The notes under the pieces: model-generated | What the model saw: only the letters and a program-made list of their open reading frames with translations | Told to the model about the DNA's origin: nothing | Database searches by the model: none | Assembly (NCBI GenBank): GCA_020850995.1 | Contig: JADZDP010000095.1 | Span: forward strand, 1 to 55,850 | DNA from: Deltaproteobacteria bacterium | GTDB lineage: Bacteria > Myxococcota > UBA727 > VGSZ01 | Length of the DNA stretch: 55,850 nt | Reading direction: 5' to 3' | Part shown: positions 1 through 9,919 of the stretch, piece after piece | Numbering within the stretch: the stretch's first letter is position 1 | How the letters are laid out: every line of letters begins with the position of its first letter | Made by a program: the position numbers and the translations under genes

Positions 1-149
1 CAGGCATAGAAGGCTTGGCGGCGGTTGATCATGGCCGCGCTGGTCTCGGCGCTCGAGGTCAAGACGATGACCGCCGCGGTCCCCGCCGCCGCGAGCACCG
101 TCATGAGCAAGAGGACCATCGGCAGCGAGTAGCCGCGGTGTTGGGTCAT
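1..149 (-). CDS. PilX-like minor pilin, N-terminus only (cut by window edge)
   Basis: The first 49 codons of a gene that runs off the left edge. The start is ATG at 149, 7 bases after the stop of the upstream pilin gene. The N-terminus has a short basic/polar leader (MTQHRGYS), then one hydrophobic helix rich in Leu, Val and Ala, then a Ser/Thr stretch and an Asn-Arg-Arg-Gln-Ala-Phe motif. This resembles the PilX N-terminal family of type IV pilus accessory proteins, in which the helix is followed by Arg- and Asn-rich sequence leading into the soluble domain. Position four in a FimT-PilV-PilW-PilX series supports the call. A Pro sits where most pilins have Ile-Glu, as PilX proteins often lack the standard prepilin cleavage context. 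Function is inferred: initiation or priming of type IV pilus assembly at the inner membrane. Confidence 0.6.
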   Translation of the reverse strand, partial: MTQHRGYSLPMVLLLMTVLAAAGTAAVIVLTSSAETSAAMINRRQAFYA

Positions 150-156
150 CGGGACC

Positions 157-1233
157 TCACTGGGTGAAGACCGCCAGGTTACGCAAGAGCGCTTTGCTGG
201 TGGTCTGGGCAAGGTAGATGTCGGGTGTCGTGATGGGTGCGGCGCGGTCGAGGAGCTGGATCTCGTTGCCGCCCGAGATCTCCGAGCGCGTTCCCACCAC
301 GACGCCGATCTGCAGCGTGGTGAGCTGCGAGACGGTGACGGCAGAGAAGTTGCTGTTACCCGGGAAGAGCGCGTCGGTGGTGTTGTTGAACAGGAACTCG
401 TCGTCGTCGGCGGCGCGGTCGTCGAGGATGCCGTCGCTCGGGCGACCATCGTAGCCGGGCGCGAGCTGCAGGTCGTGGACCGCGTCGTGCACCACGGTGA
501 GCTCGTCGGGAGCCGCGTTGCCGTTGCCGTCGTTGTCGTTCCAGATCTTCAGCTCGGAGGTGGTGCGATCGACGAAGTAGGTGCTTGCCTGAACGACGAC
601 CAGCGTGGCCGGAAAGCCGACCGATCCGAGCGCCGTGGGCAAGACCCCGCTCCCCTGGCCCGGCGGCGCCACCACCCTGCAATTGCCGCCAGAGGCGTTC
701 GGCGAGTTCAATGCCACGCTGGCCGTGCCCGCGCTGCCGACGATCACGGCCTGCATGCCGTCCCACGACGAGAGGCCCCCGCTGGCATCGTTGAGGCAGC
801 AGGCCCCAGAGCCGGCGCCCACGTTCAAGTTGACGCCGGTCGTGCCGGTGACGGCGCACTGCGGGAAGCCCGTGAGGTTCGTCATGAGCGTGAGGCGGTC
901 GGCGCCTTGCTGTGCGTCATCGCAGTCGGGCAGGCCCGAGATGGCGCGACAGCCCATGCCGCCCGTGGCGGGCGCGATCGCCGGCGGCGCCGGGTCGGTG
1001 GCGTTTTCGATCAGCACGGCGGCGTTCGGCCGCACCGCGCCGCCGCCTGCTCCTTGCGCCACGGAGATCAGGTACTCCTCGAGGCGCTTGGCCTCATCGA
1101 GGACCACGGCCTTCCTGCTGGTGTCGACGACGAAGCGGTTGATGGAGATGACGGCGCCCGTGGCACCCGCGATGATGATGGACGCGATCACCAGCGCCGC
1201 CATCATCTCGATGAGGGAGAAGCCGCGGGTCAC
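157..1233 (-). CDS. PilW-like prepilin with type IV N-terminal methylation signal
   Basis: The N-terminus reads VTRGFSLIEMMAALVIAS: the G-F-S-L-I-E motif is a type IV prepilin peptidase site with Glu at +5 of the mature protein, followed by one hydrophobic helix. I chose GTG at 1233 because it overlaps the stop of the upstream pilin gene by four bases (GTGA) and places the cleavage site four residues in; a longer ATG start at 1284 exists but would add an unusually long leader. At 358 residues it is much larger than a major pilin, which fits PilW-type minor pilins. Several Cys are present in the soluble part, including an adjacent Cys-Cys pair. Likely role: minor pilin in a type IV pilus or type II secretion pseudopilus; the PilV-like and PilX-like neighbours favour the pilus. 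Confidence 0.8.
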   Translation of the reverse strand: MTRGFSLIEMMAALVIASIIIAGATGAVISINRFVVDTSRKAVVLDEAKRLEEYLISVAQGAGGGAVRPNAAVLIENATDPAPPAIAPATGGMGCRAISGLPDCDDAQQGADRLTLMTNLTGFPQCAVTGTTGVNLNVGAGSGACCLNDASGGLSSWDGMQAVIVGSAGTASVALNSPNASGGNCRVVAPPGQGSGVLPTALGSVGFPATLVVVQASTYFVDRTTSELKIWNDNDGNGNAAPDELTVVHDAVHDLQLAPGYDGRPSDGILDDRAADDDEFLFNNTTDALFPGNSNFSAVTVSQLTTLQIGVVVGTRSEISGGNEIQLLDRAAPITTPDIYLAQTTSKALLRNLAVFTQ

Positions 1234-1670
1234 GTCCGCACCGTCCTGAGCGAGAAGGTCTTGGGCAGGCCACGCTCGCTCCAATGCACGGTCACGACCA
1301 CCTCGCGCACGCCCGCAAAGGGCACGTCTGGCGTGACGTTCCAGTCGGTCGTGAAGAAGGCGCCACCGGGCTGTCCGTCCACGCCGAAGCTGGGACCGGC
1401 GTGCGACCCTGGATCGAGATCGGTGTCATTGGCGTAGCGGTAGATCAGGCCTTCCATGGTCGCTTCACCGACGTGCAACGCCTGCACCAAGAGGCGCTGG
1501 TGGGTCTGCGCGTCGTTGAGGTTGCCAAAGAGCTGCAGCATCGCGGTGAGCCCCACCGCCAAAATGACGAGCGAGACCATCACTTCGATGAGGCTGAGGG
1601 CGCGGGCACCCTGCGCGCGCGGTCCTCCGCCGCCTCGGACCATCGACTCGCCCATGCTCGCCCCCTGCAT
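1230..1670 (-). CDS. PilV-like minor pilin
   Basis: A 146-residue protein whose N-terminus has A-L-S-L-I-E-V-M-V-S-L-V-I-L-A-V-G, a type IV prepilin cleavage/methylation motif (Glu at +5) with the hydrophobic helix typical of PilV/GspI proteins. The residue before the cleaved Leu region is Ala rather than the usual Gly, which prepilin peptidases tolerate less well. ATG at 1670 shares its first base with the stop of the upstream gene (TGATG), so the two are translationally coupled. The stop at 1230 overlaps the next start. The leader before the motif is long (about 18 residues, Arg/Gly rich), a feature shared with the next gene upstream. Inferred role: minor pilin at the pilus tip. Confidence 0.75.
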   Translation of the reverse strand: MQGASMGESMVRGGGGPRAQGARALSLIEVMVSLVILAVGLTAMLQLFGNLNDAQTHQRLLVQALHVGEATMEGLIYRYANDTDLDPGSHAGPSFGVDGQPGGAFFTTDWNVTPDVPFAGVREVVVTVHWSERGLPKTFSLRTVRT

Positions 1671-2227
1671 CACATTCTCCGTACCAGCCCGAGGACCCGA
1701 TACACGCGGAAGGTGTTCGGGACGTTGGGGTAGCCGCGCCGCTTGCCGCTGATGGTGAGCTCCACGTAGTCGTCGGTGACACCGTCGAGCCCGCCGGCGC
1801 GATTGAAGGTGAGATCGATGTTGGTGGTGATCTCGACGGCGTTGGTGTTGAACTGCTCGGTGGTCGTGGTGATCACCGTGGTGCCACAACCCGAGGGTGT
1901 GCTCGCGAGCTCCTCGAGCTGCAACTGATCGACGGCCGTGCGCGTCAGGTGGATGCAATGCAAGGTCTGGTGTGCCCGGTCGCGCGCGCCGTCGAGCACG
2001 GTCTTGACCTTGTTGACCTCGGTGGACGCAGCCCGCGTGGCGGCGAGCTCCGAGATGGCCGGGAAGGCGATGGCGGCGAGCACGCCGAGGATGCCCGCCA
2101 CCGTCATGAGCTCGATGAGCGTGAAGGCGCCAGGAGCGTGGCGCGGGCCCCTGCCTGCGCTGCTCAGGCGCTCATCACCGCCGCCTTTCGTAGCCCCAGG
2201 TCCTCGTGCACCAACGACGCTTGACAT
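1670..2227 (-). CDS. GspH/FimT-family pseudopilin
   Basis: A 185-residue protein with A-F-T-L-I-E-L-M-T-V followed by an Ala/Ile/Leu-rich helix and Pro, the signature of the GspH/FimT (FimU) pseudopilin family. The cleavage residue is Ala instead of Gly. It heads the minor pilin operon, matching the common FimU-PilV-PilW-PilX order. ATG at 2227 gives a leader of about 30 residues, long for this family, and has no clear Shine-Dalgarno sequence, so a start further inside is possible; none of the internal candidates is clearly better. The 134 bases between this gene and mutS contain an 8-base inverted repeat (2228-2235 with 2262-2269) but no clear promoter. Confidence 0.72.
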   Translation of the reverse strand: MSSVVGARGPGATKGGGDERLSSAGRGPRHAPGAFTLIELMTVAGILGVLAAIAFPAISELAATRAASTEVNKVKTVLDGARDRAHQTLHCIHLTRTAVDQLQLEELASTPSGCGTTVITTTTEQFNTNAVEITTNIDLTFNRAGGLDGVTDDYVELTISGKRRGYPNVPNTFRVYRVLGLVRRM

Positions 2228-2361
2228 GAGAAGGTAGATAGCCCGCCCAGTGCAGCTTCACACCTTCTCGGACGGGCATGCGCCACGCTGAGACAGCGCG
2301 CCACGATGGCATTCTCGCCCGGCGGATCGCCCTTTGCCGCGCTGTGACAATGCGCGCGAGC

Positions 2362-4995
<2,634 letters not shown>

Positions 4996-4998
4996 GTG

Positions 4999-5009
4999 CC
5001 CCTCCTCCC
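4999..5009 (-). promoter_or_regulatory. strong ribosome binding site of mutS
   Basis: Read on the minus strand this is GGGAGGAGGGG followed by CAC and GTG. The AGGAGG core is five bases from the GTG at 4995. It decides the mutS start against the longer open frame. Confidence 0.75.
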
Positions 5010-5047
5010 GCGTCGACGGGGCCGGCGCAATCCGGTAACGCGATGCC

Positions 5048-5380
5048 ATGCTCACGTCCAAGCAACGCGCACACCTGCGAGCGGCCGCGCACGACAAGAA
5101 GCCTGTGGTGCTCATTGGCCACAAGGGCGTCACCGAGGCCGTGGTGCAAGAGACCGGCGCGGCGCTGTTGGCGCACGAGCTCATCAAGGTGCGCCTCGGC
5201 GACGGCGAGGGCGCGAGGGACGAGGCGCGTGCGCTCGCCGACGGCGCCAAGGCCGAGCTGATCGCGGTCGTTGGCCGCGTGGCCATCCTGTTCCGTCAGC
5301 ACCCGAACGCCGACAAGCGCAAGGTGCAGCTGCCCGCGCCGAAGAAGAAGGACCTCTTCGAGGTGGCCAGCGACGAGTAA
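5048..5380 (+). CDS. yhbY: CRS1-YhbY-domain RNA-binding protein
   Basis: A 110-residue single-domain protein of the CRS1-YhbY (CRM) family, which binds pre-50S ribosomal subunits and helps ribosome assembly. The sequence has the expected V-L-I-G-H-K-G-V-T-E segment (the G-x-x-G RNA-binding loop, here G-H-K-G), then A-L-L-A-H-E-L-I-K-V-R and a late A-I-L-F-R-Q. These are typical of YhbY. The C-terminus carries a Lys-rich stretch (K-K-K-D). It is divergent from mutS with 52 bases between the two chosen starts and ends 12 bases before the convergent neighbour. Confidence 0.9.
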   Translation: MLTSKQRAHLRAAAHDKKPVVLIGHKGVTEAVVQETGAALLAHELIKVRLGDGEGARDEARALADGAKAELIAVVGRVAILFRQHPNADKRKVQLPAPKKKDLFEVASDE

Positions 5381-5392
5381 CGGCGGCGCGCG

Positions 5393-6592
5393 TCAGTGGC
5401 CGCCGCGCGTCTCCAACATGCGCTTGGCCTGCTGGGCAACGTTCGAAGGTATCGACTTCGACTTCGACAGCCCCTTGAGATCGTTCTGACGCATCAGCGG
5501 GAGCCAGCGCATGACCAGGGAGATGGGCGTCTTCGGGTGCTGGATGAGGTTGAGCTTGACTTCGTAGCTCTTGGTCCAGTCGCCGGTGTTGCAGATGGCG
5601 CGCACGACGTCGTCACAGAGGGACTTGTTGCGGATGATCTTGGGGATCTCCGCCTCGGTGATCTTGGGGTTGTTGATGCCCGCCGTGGCGATGGCTTTGT
5701 TGGGGCTCTTGACGGCCTCGAGCGCGAACTCGAGCCCGCCCATCATGGCCGCCTTGAGCCGCTCCATCTTGTTCATCTCGTGCCAGCGCTTGCGGCCGCC
5801 CGCGTCGGCGGCAGCGTCTTCCTCGAGGAGCTCGTCGATCTCCTCTTGCGACAAGTTGTGCCCTTGCAGCGCGAAGTCTTCCGTGGACACGCCGGCGGCA
5901 GCGGCGGCGGCGCGCTCCTCGTTGGAGAACAGCTCCTCGCGGATCTTCACCTTCTTGAGCGCCGACAGCATCTCGGCCTTGCCCAGGCGCACGAAGCTGT
6001 CTTCGAACTCGGACACGTCGTCGAGGAACACGCCCTCGCGCACCAGGAAGTCGACGGCGCGGTCGAGGTCGGAGCGCAGCACCGTCGGGTTCTTCTTGAG
6101 GCCACGGACGATGTTGTGATCGCGGAGCAGGCGCTCCTGGTTCTCGACCACGACGTTGATGATCTTCTCGTCGGTGGCATGCTCGGCGACCCAGATGAAC
6201 CCCGGGTCCGGCGTGCCGCGGTTGAGCAACACCTTCTCGATGATCGCGAACTTCTCGACGAGCGTGTGGCACAGCGCATCGAGGATCTGGGGCGGCACGT
6301 TCGCGTCGGCCACGATCGGCGTGAGCAGCTTGTCGTCGAGCCCGCGGAATGACTTCTCCGCCGCCGCCGCGATCTTCGGATCGGGGTCCATCATCAGCTG
6401 GTAGATGATGGGCACGAGGTGCTTGGGCGGGATGGGCGCCATGGCGCGCGCCGCCATCATGCGCATGGGCGGCGGGCTGTTCGGGTCGTAGCTCTTGGCG
6501 AACTGCTCCGGGACGTAGCCCGCCGGCAAGGGGTCGAGCGGGAGGTCGCTGGCGCCGCCGACGGGAACCGGGGCCTGGGGCTGGTCGCTCAT
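5393..6592 (-). CDS. conserved helical-repeat (HEAT-like) protein of unknown function
   Basis: A 399-residue soluble protein with no signal peptide or membrane segment. The sequence is a run of amphipathic helices with recurring pattern such as hydrophobic-x-x-hydrophobic around Pro and Asp-Pro (for example M-M-D-P-D-P-K-I-A-A-A-A, L-L-R-D-H-N-I-V, I-I-R-N-K-S-L-C-D-D-V-V-R-A-I), like HEAT or leucine-rich-variant repeats. A central acidic segment (E-E-I-D-E-L-L-E-E-D) separates two repeat blocks. I chose ATG 6592 (M-S-D-Q-P) over a longer start at 6628, which adds a Pro/His-rich leader. It lies 52 bases downstream of the kinase gene on the same strand and could be co-transcribed, making it a candidate partner or substrate (inference). 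I do not recognise a named family. Confidence 0.7.
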   Translation of the reverse strand: MSDQPQAPVPVGGASDLPLDPLPAGYVPEQFAKSYDPNSPPPMRMMAARAMAPIPPKHLVPIIYQLMMDPDPKIAAAAEKSFRGLDDKLLTPIVADANVPPQILDALCHTLVEKFAIIEKVLLNRGTPDPGFIWVAEHATDEKIINVVVENQERLLRDHNIVRGLKKNPTVLRSDLDRAVDFLVREGVFLDDVSEFEDSFVRLGKAEMLSALKKVKIREELFSNEERAAAAAAGVSTEDFALQGHNLSQEEIDELLEEDAAADAGGRKRWHEMNKMERLKAAMMGGLEFALEAVKSPNKAIATAGINNPKITEAEIPKIIRNKSLCDDVVRAICNTGDWTKSYEVKLNLIQHPKTPISLVMRWLPLMRQNDLKGLSKSKSIPSNVAQQAKRMLETRGGH

Positions 6593-6644
6593 GCGCGCAG
6601 CATGCACCCGCCCGTGGCTCCCGGGCAACGGCCCTCCGCGGGGC

Positions 6645-8045
6645 TCACGACCACTTGAGCTGGCTCTTCAGCATCTCGCGCGCCACCTGATCGACGGTGG
6701 TCTTGTGCGCATCGGCGATGCGACGCAGCACCTCGAGCTCCGCGGCGGACAAGCGCACGCGCACCTCGCCGTCGCCTTTGCCGGCGGGCCGCCCGGGGAT
6801 GGTGCCGCGCGCCGGGCCGCCGTTGGCGCCGGCCGCACTGTTCATCGATGCGTCGGTGAGCGCGCGCCCGCCCACGTCCTCGAGCTCGAGCACCTCCTCG
6901 TCATGCTCGTGGGCCGACACCAGTCCCTTCGCCGCCGCTGCCTTCTCCGAGTCCTCGGCCTCGCGGTTCTTGAGCAGGATCTCCTTCTCGCGCTCGATCT
7001 CGTCGCCGAAGATCTGCTTCAGGAAGTTCGACAGGTGGATGTTCGACGGCGTGAACTCGCTGGACGCGAGGTAGGTGTCGATGTCGAACTGCATCTCCCA
7101 GGCGGTCTGGTAGCGCTTCTCCTTGTCCTTCTCGAGCGCCTTCATGAGGATGCGCTCGACGGCCTCGGGGACGTCTTCCTTGAAGTAGCTCGGCGGATAG
7201 ATCTTGCCGTCGATGATCGACTTCAAGATCGCCATCTCGTTTTCGCCCGTGAACAGCTTGTAGCCGGTGACCCACTCGTACGCGACGCTGCCGAGGGCGA
7301 AGATGTCGCTGCGCGCGTCGAGCTGATGACCCATGGCCTGCTCGGGCGACATGTAGCTGAGCTTGCCCTTGATCTCGCCGGCGCGGGTCTGCTCAATCTG
7401 CGTGTTGGCCTTGGCGATGCCGAAGTCGACGATCTTCACCGTGCCGTTGAAGCCCACCAGGATGTTCTCGGGCGTGACGTCTCTGTGCACGACGTGCAGC
7501 GGGTTGCCGTAGGCGTCGGTCTTGGTGTGCGCGTAGTACAGCCCCTCGCAGACGTTGGAGGCGATGCGCAGGGCGTAGATCATGGGGAACGGGATGCCCT
7601 GCTTCTCCGCCTTGGGCATGATGCGGCTCATGTCGCGGCCGCTGATGTACTCCATGGCGATGAAGTAGCTGTCGGCGATGCGCCCGAGGTCGTAGATCTG
7701 GACGATGTTCGGGTGGTTGAGCTGCGCCGCCAGCTTGGCCTCGTTCAAGAACATGCGCACGAAGTTCGGCTGGCTCGACAGGTGCGGCCTGATGCGCTTG
7801 ATGCAGATGGTCTTCTCGAAGCCCTCGAGGCCCTCTTGGCGCGCGAGGAAGATCTCGGCCATGCCGCCCACCGCGATGCGGTTGAGGAGGCTGTATTTGC
7901 CGAAGCGGGTCCCGCGGGACATGCCGGCGGAGGCTACCCGGATCGGCGGCGGCTTTTCACGGTGGATCCGCGCGTCGACGCCGATTTCCACCGGCGCGGG
8001 GTGCGGAGGGTTGGTGGGGGCCTGCCCGCGTTCGTGACCGACCAT
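6645..8045 (-). CDS. Ser/Thr protein kinase with C-terminal ribbon-helix-helix-like segment
   Basis: A 466-residue Hanks-type kinase. The kinase domain spans about residues 48-320: degenerate Gly loop I-A-V-G-G-M-A-E, catalytic Lys83 in C-I-K-R-I, H-R-D-V-T-P-E-N (Asp189), D-F-G (207-209) and the S-P-E-Q segment in place of APE. There is no transmembrane segment. After an acidic linker the last 41 residues run V-R-V-R-L-S then two helices (E-L-E-V-L-R-R-I-A-D-A and T-V-D-Q-V-A-R-E-M-L), the strand-helix-helix layout of CopG/Arc-type ribbon-helix-helix DNA-binding domains. ATG 8045 has AAGGA upstream and lies four bases after the amidohydrolase stop; an internal ATG at 7922 has no ribosome site. 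Kinase call certain; RHH call by pattern only. Confidence 0.9.
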   Translation of the reverse strand: MVGHERGQAPTNPPHPAPVEIGVDARIHREKPPPIRVASAGMSRGTRFGKYSLLNRIAVGGMAEIFLARQEGLEGFEKTICIKRIRPHLSSQPNFVRMFLNEAKLAAQLNHPNIVQIYDLGRIADSYFIAMEYISGRDMSRIMPKAEKQGIPFPMIYALRIASNVCEGLYYAHTKTDAYGNPLHVVHRDVTPENILVGFNGTVKIVDFGIAKANTQIEQTRAGEIKGKLSYMSPEQAMGHQLDARSDIFALGSVAYEWVTGYKLFTGENEMAILKSIIDGKIYPPSYFKEDVPEAVERILMKALEKDKEKRYQTAWEMQFDIDTYLASSEFTPSNIHLSNFLKQIFGDEIEREKEILLKNREAEDSEKAAAAKGLVSAHEHDEEVLELEDVGGRALTDASMNSAAGANGGPARGTIPGRPAGKGDGEVRVRLSAAELEVLRRIADAHKTTVDQVAREMLKSQLKWS

Positions 8046-8049
8046 CGCG

Positions 8050-9399
8050 TCATCCTTTGAGCTTGCGTCGTTCGGCGCCCGCGCGGGCCAGGACCTCGTC
8101 GATGGCCAGCTCGGCGCCCGCGAGCACCTCGCCTTGGTCCCAACGCACGAGCTCGCCATCGCGCACCAGCCACTGTCCGTCGACGAACACGTCGCGCACG
8201 TCGCTGGCCTCGGCAGCGTAGACCAACATGGCGAAGGGATCGGAGAAGGGTGCCAGGTGCGGCCGGCGCGTATCGATGACGACGAGATCGGCGCGTTTCC
8301 CTGGCTCGATGCTGCCGATGTCGCGCTCGAGCCCGAGCGCGCGCGCGCCCTCGATGGTGGCGAGGCGCACGACACCCCGCGCGGGCATGGCCGAGGCCCC
8401 ACAGCGCGGCTTTTGCAGCAGACCGGCCAAGCGCATCTCGGTGAGCTGCGACATGCGGTTGTTGCACGGCGCGCCGTCGGCGCCGAGCGCCACCGTGACA
8501 CCCTGCTCGAGCAGCTCGGGCACGTGCGCGACCCCGCTGGCGAGCTTGAGGTTGGTCGAGGGGCAGTGCGCCACCTTGGTGCCGGTGGTGCGCAACAGCT
8601 TCTGCTCCTCGGAGGTGAGCCACACGCAGTGGGCGAGCACCACGTCGTGACCGGTGAGGCCGCGTTCATGGAGCGCCACCACGTTGTCGTTGCCAGTGGC
8701 CGAGCGCACGACGTCGAGCTCGCCCGGGTTCTCGCTGGCGTGGGTGTGCAGCAGGCAGCCGCGCGAGCGGGCGAGGCGCGCGGTCTCGGCGAGCAGCGCG
8801 TCGCTGCACGAGAGGATGAAGCGTGGCGCGAAGGCGTAGCGCAAGCGCCCGTCGGCCGCGCCATGCCAGCGCGCCGCGAGGTCGTCGGCCTCGCGCAGGC
8901 TCTCGTCGGTGCTCTCCTTGAGGCCGGGCGGGCGCCCTTGGCCTTTGTCCATCATGGCCTTGCCCGAGGTGAGGCGCAGGCCGGCGTCCTTCGCCACCTC
9001 GAAGATGGCGTCTTGGTGACGCACTGTGCCCATGTCGAGGGCGCAGGTGGTACCGCCGAGCAGCAGCTCGGCGATGCCGAGCCGCGCCGAGGCCGCCAGC
9101 GTCTCCTTCGTGTGCGCGCCCTCGTAGGGCCAGATGCGCTGCGAGAGCCACTCGAGCAGCGGCAGGTCTTCGGCGAAGCCGCGGAACAAGGCCTGGCACA
9201 GGTGCACGTGCGCCTGCACGAAGCCGGGCACGATGAGGCAGCCGCGCGCGTCGACGGCGCGGGCCCCCGGGATGGTGCTGAAGGTGGCGCCTTGGCCCAC
9301 CGCGGCGATGCGGCCGTCTCGCACCAGCACGTCGCCCCGGATGACCCGATCGGCTGGGTCGCAGGTGACGACGGTGCCACCGGTGATCAGCAGATCCAT
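8050..9399 (-). CDS. amidohydrolase family protein (MTA/SAH deaminase, guanine deaminase or chlorohydrolase-like)
   Basis: A 449-residue metal-dependent hydrolase of the COG0402 group. N-terminal L-L-I-T-G-G-T-V-V strand region and D-G-R-I-A-A-V-G are typical of the beta-sandwich. Likely metal ligands: His64 and His66 in A-H-V-H-L, His220 in H-T-H-A-S-E-N, His257 in A-H-C-V-W-L, and Asp308 in G-A-D-G-A-P-C-N-N. The C-terminal I-E-P-G-K-R-A-D-L-V-V is also standard. Family members deaminate 5-methylthioadenosine, S-adenosylhomocysteine, guanine or related bases; the exact substrate cannot be read here. ATG 9399 overlaps the cytidine deaminase stop by one base, suggesting a nucleoside-salvage pair and favouring a purine or nucleoside substrate (inference). 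Confidence 0.88.
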   Translation of the reverse strand: MDLLITGGTVVTCDPADRVIRGDVLVRDGRIAAVGQGATFSTIPGARAVDARGCLIVPGFVQAHVHLCQALFRGFAEDLPLLEWLSQRIWPYEGAHTKETLAASARLGIAELLLGGTTCALDMGTVRHQDAIFEVAKDAGLRLTSGKAMMDKGQGRPPGLKESTDESLREADDLAARWHGAADGRLRYAFAPRFILSCSDALLAETARLARSRGCLLHTHASENPGELDVVRSATGNDNVVALHERGLTGHDVVLAHCVWLTSEEQKLLRTTGTKVAHCPSTNLKLASGVAHVPELLEQGVTVALGADGAPCNNRMSQLTEMRLAGLLQKPRCGASAMPARGVVRLATIEGARALGLERDIGSIEPGKRADLVVIDTRRPHLAPFSDPFAMLVYAAEASDVRDVFVDGQWLVRDGELVRWDQGEVLAGAELAIDEVLARAGAERRKLKG

Positions 9400-9857
9400 C
9401 AGCGGCGCCCCGCGGACGCCGTGCGCAAGGCCGCGCGCTGCCCCGAGCGGAGCTGGGCCGACGTGAAGGTGCCGGGGAAGAGCTTCTTCAGCGTCGTGCG
9501 CACCCGATCGCCCTTGGTGTTGACGAGGACGATGGCGAGATCTGCCGCGTGCTCGGCGAGCACCTGGCGGCACATGCCGCAGGGCGGGCTCGGGGGCTCG
9601 CTCGAGGTGGCGATGACGATGGCGTCGAAGTCGCGCCGCCCGGCGGCCACGGCCGAGCCCACGGCGTTGCGCTCGGCACACACGCACAGGCCGTAGGAGG
9701 CGTTCTCCACGTTGCAGCCCTCGATGACGCTGCCGTCACCACAGCGCAGCGCGGCGCCCACCAGGAAGCGGGAGTAGGGCGCGTAGGCGCGCTCGCGCGC
9801 GCGCAGCGCGATGGCGACGAGCGCGTCTTCGTCCTTCTTGGGGAGCCGTATCCTCAC
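9399..9857 (-). CDS. cdd: cytidine deaminase
   Basis: Converts cytidine/deoxycytidine to uridine/deoxyuridine. The 152-residue length fits the small homotetrameric class. Zinc and catalytic motifs are present: C-A-E-R-N-A (Cys ligand plus proton-shuttling Glu) and P-C-G-M-C-R-Q (two Cys ligands), along with the substrate segment C-N-V-E-N-A-S-Y-G and the N-terminal A-Y-A-P-Y-S-R-F-x-V-G-A-A. I used GTG 9857; no strong Shine-Dalgarno is visible and the start may differ by a few codons. It is the first gene of a close series: deaminase, amidohydrolase, kinase. Confidence 0.95.
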   Translation of the reverse strand: MRIRLPKKDEDALVAIALRARERAYAPYSRFLVGAALRCGDGSVIEGCNVENASYGLCVCAERNAVGSAVAAGRRDFDAIVIATSSEPPSPPCGMCRQVLAEHAADLAIVLVNTKGDRVRTTLKKLFPGTFTSAQLRSGQRAALRTASAGRR

Positions 9858-9919
9858 GGGCGGGTAGCCTACGTGCGGACGGGGGCGAGCGTCTACGTCG
9901 GCGGTCAGACGCCACAGGC

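Noticed and set aside
4996..5286. Longer starts for mutS at 5049 and 5286.
   Set aside because: They lack a ribosome site and overlap the YhbY gene; GTG 4995 has a strong one.
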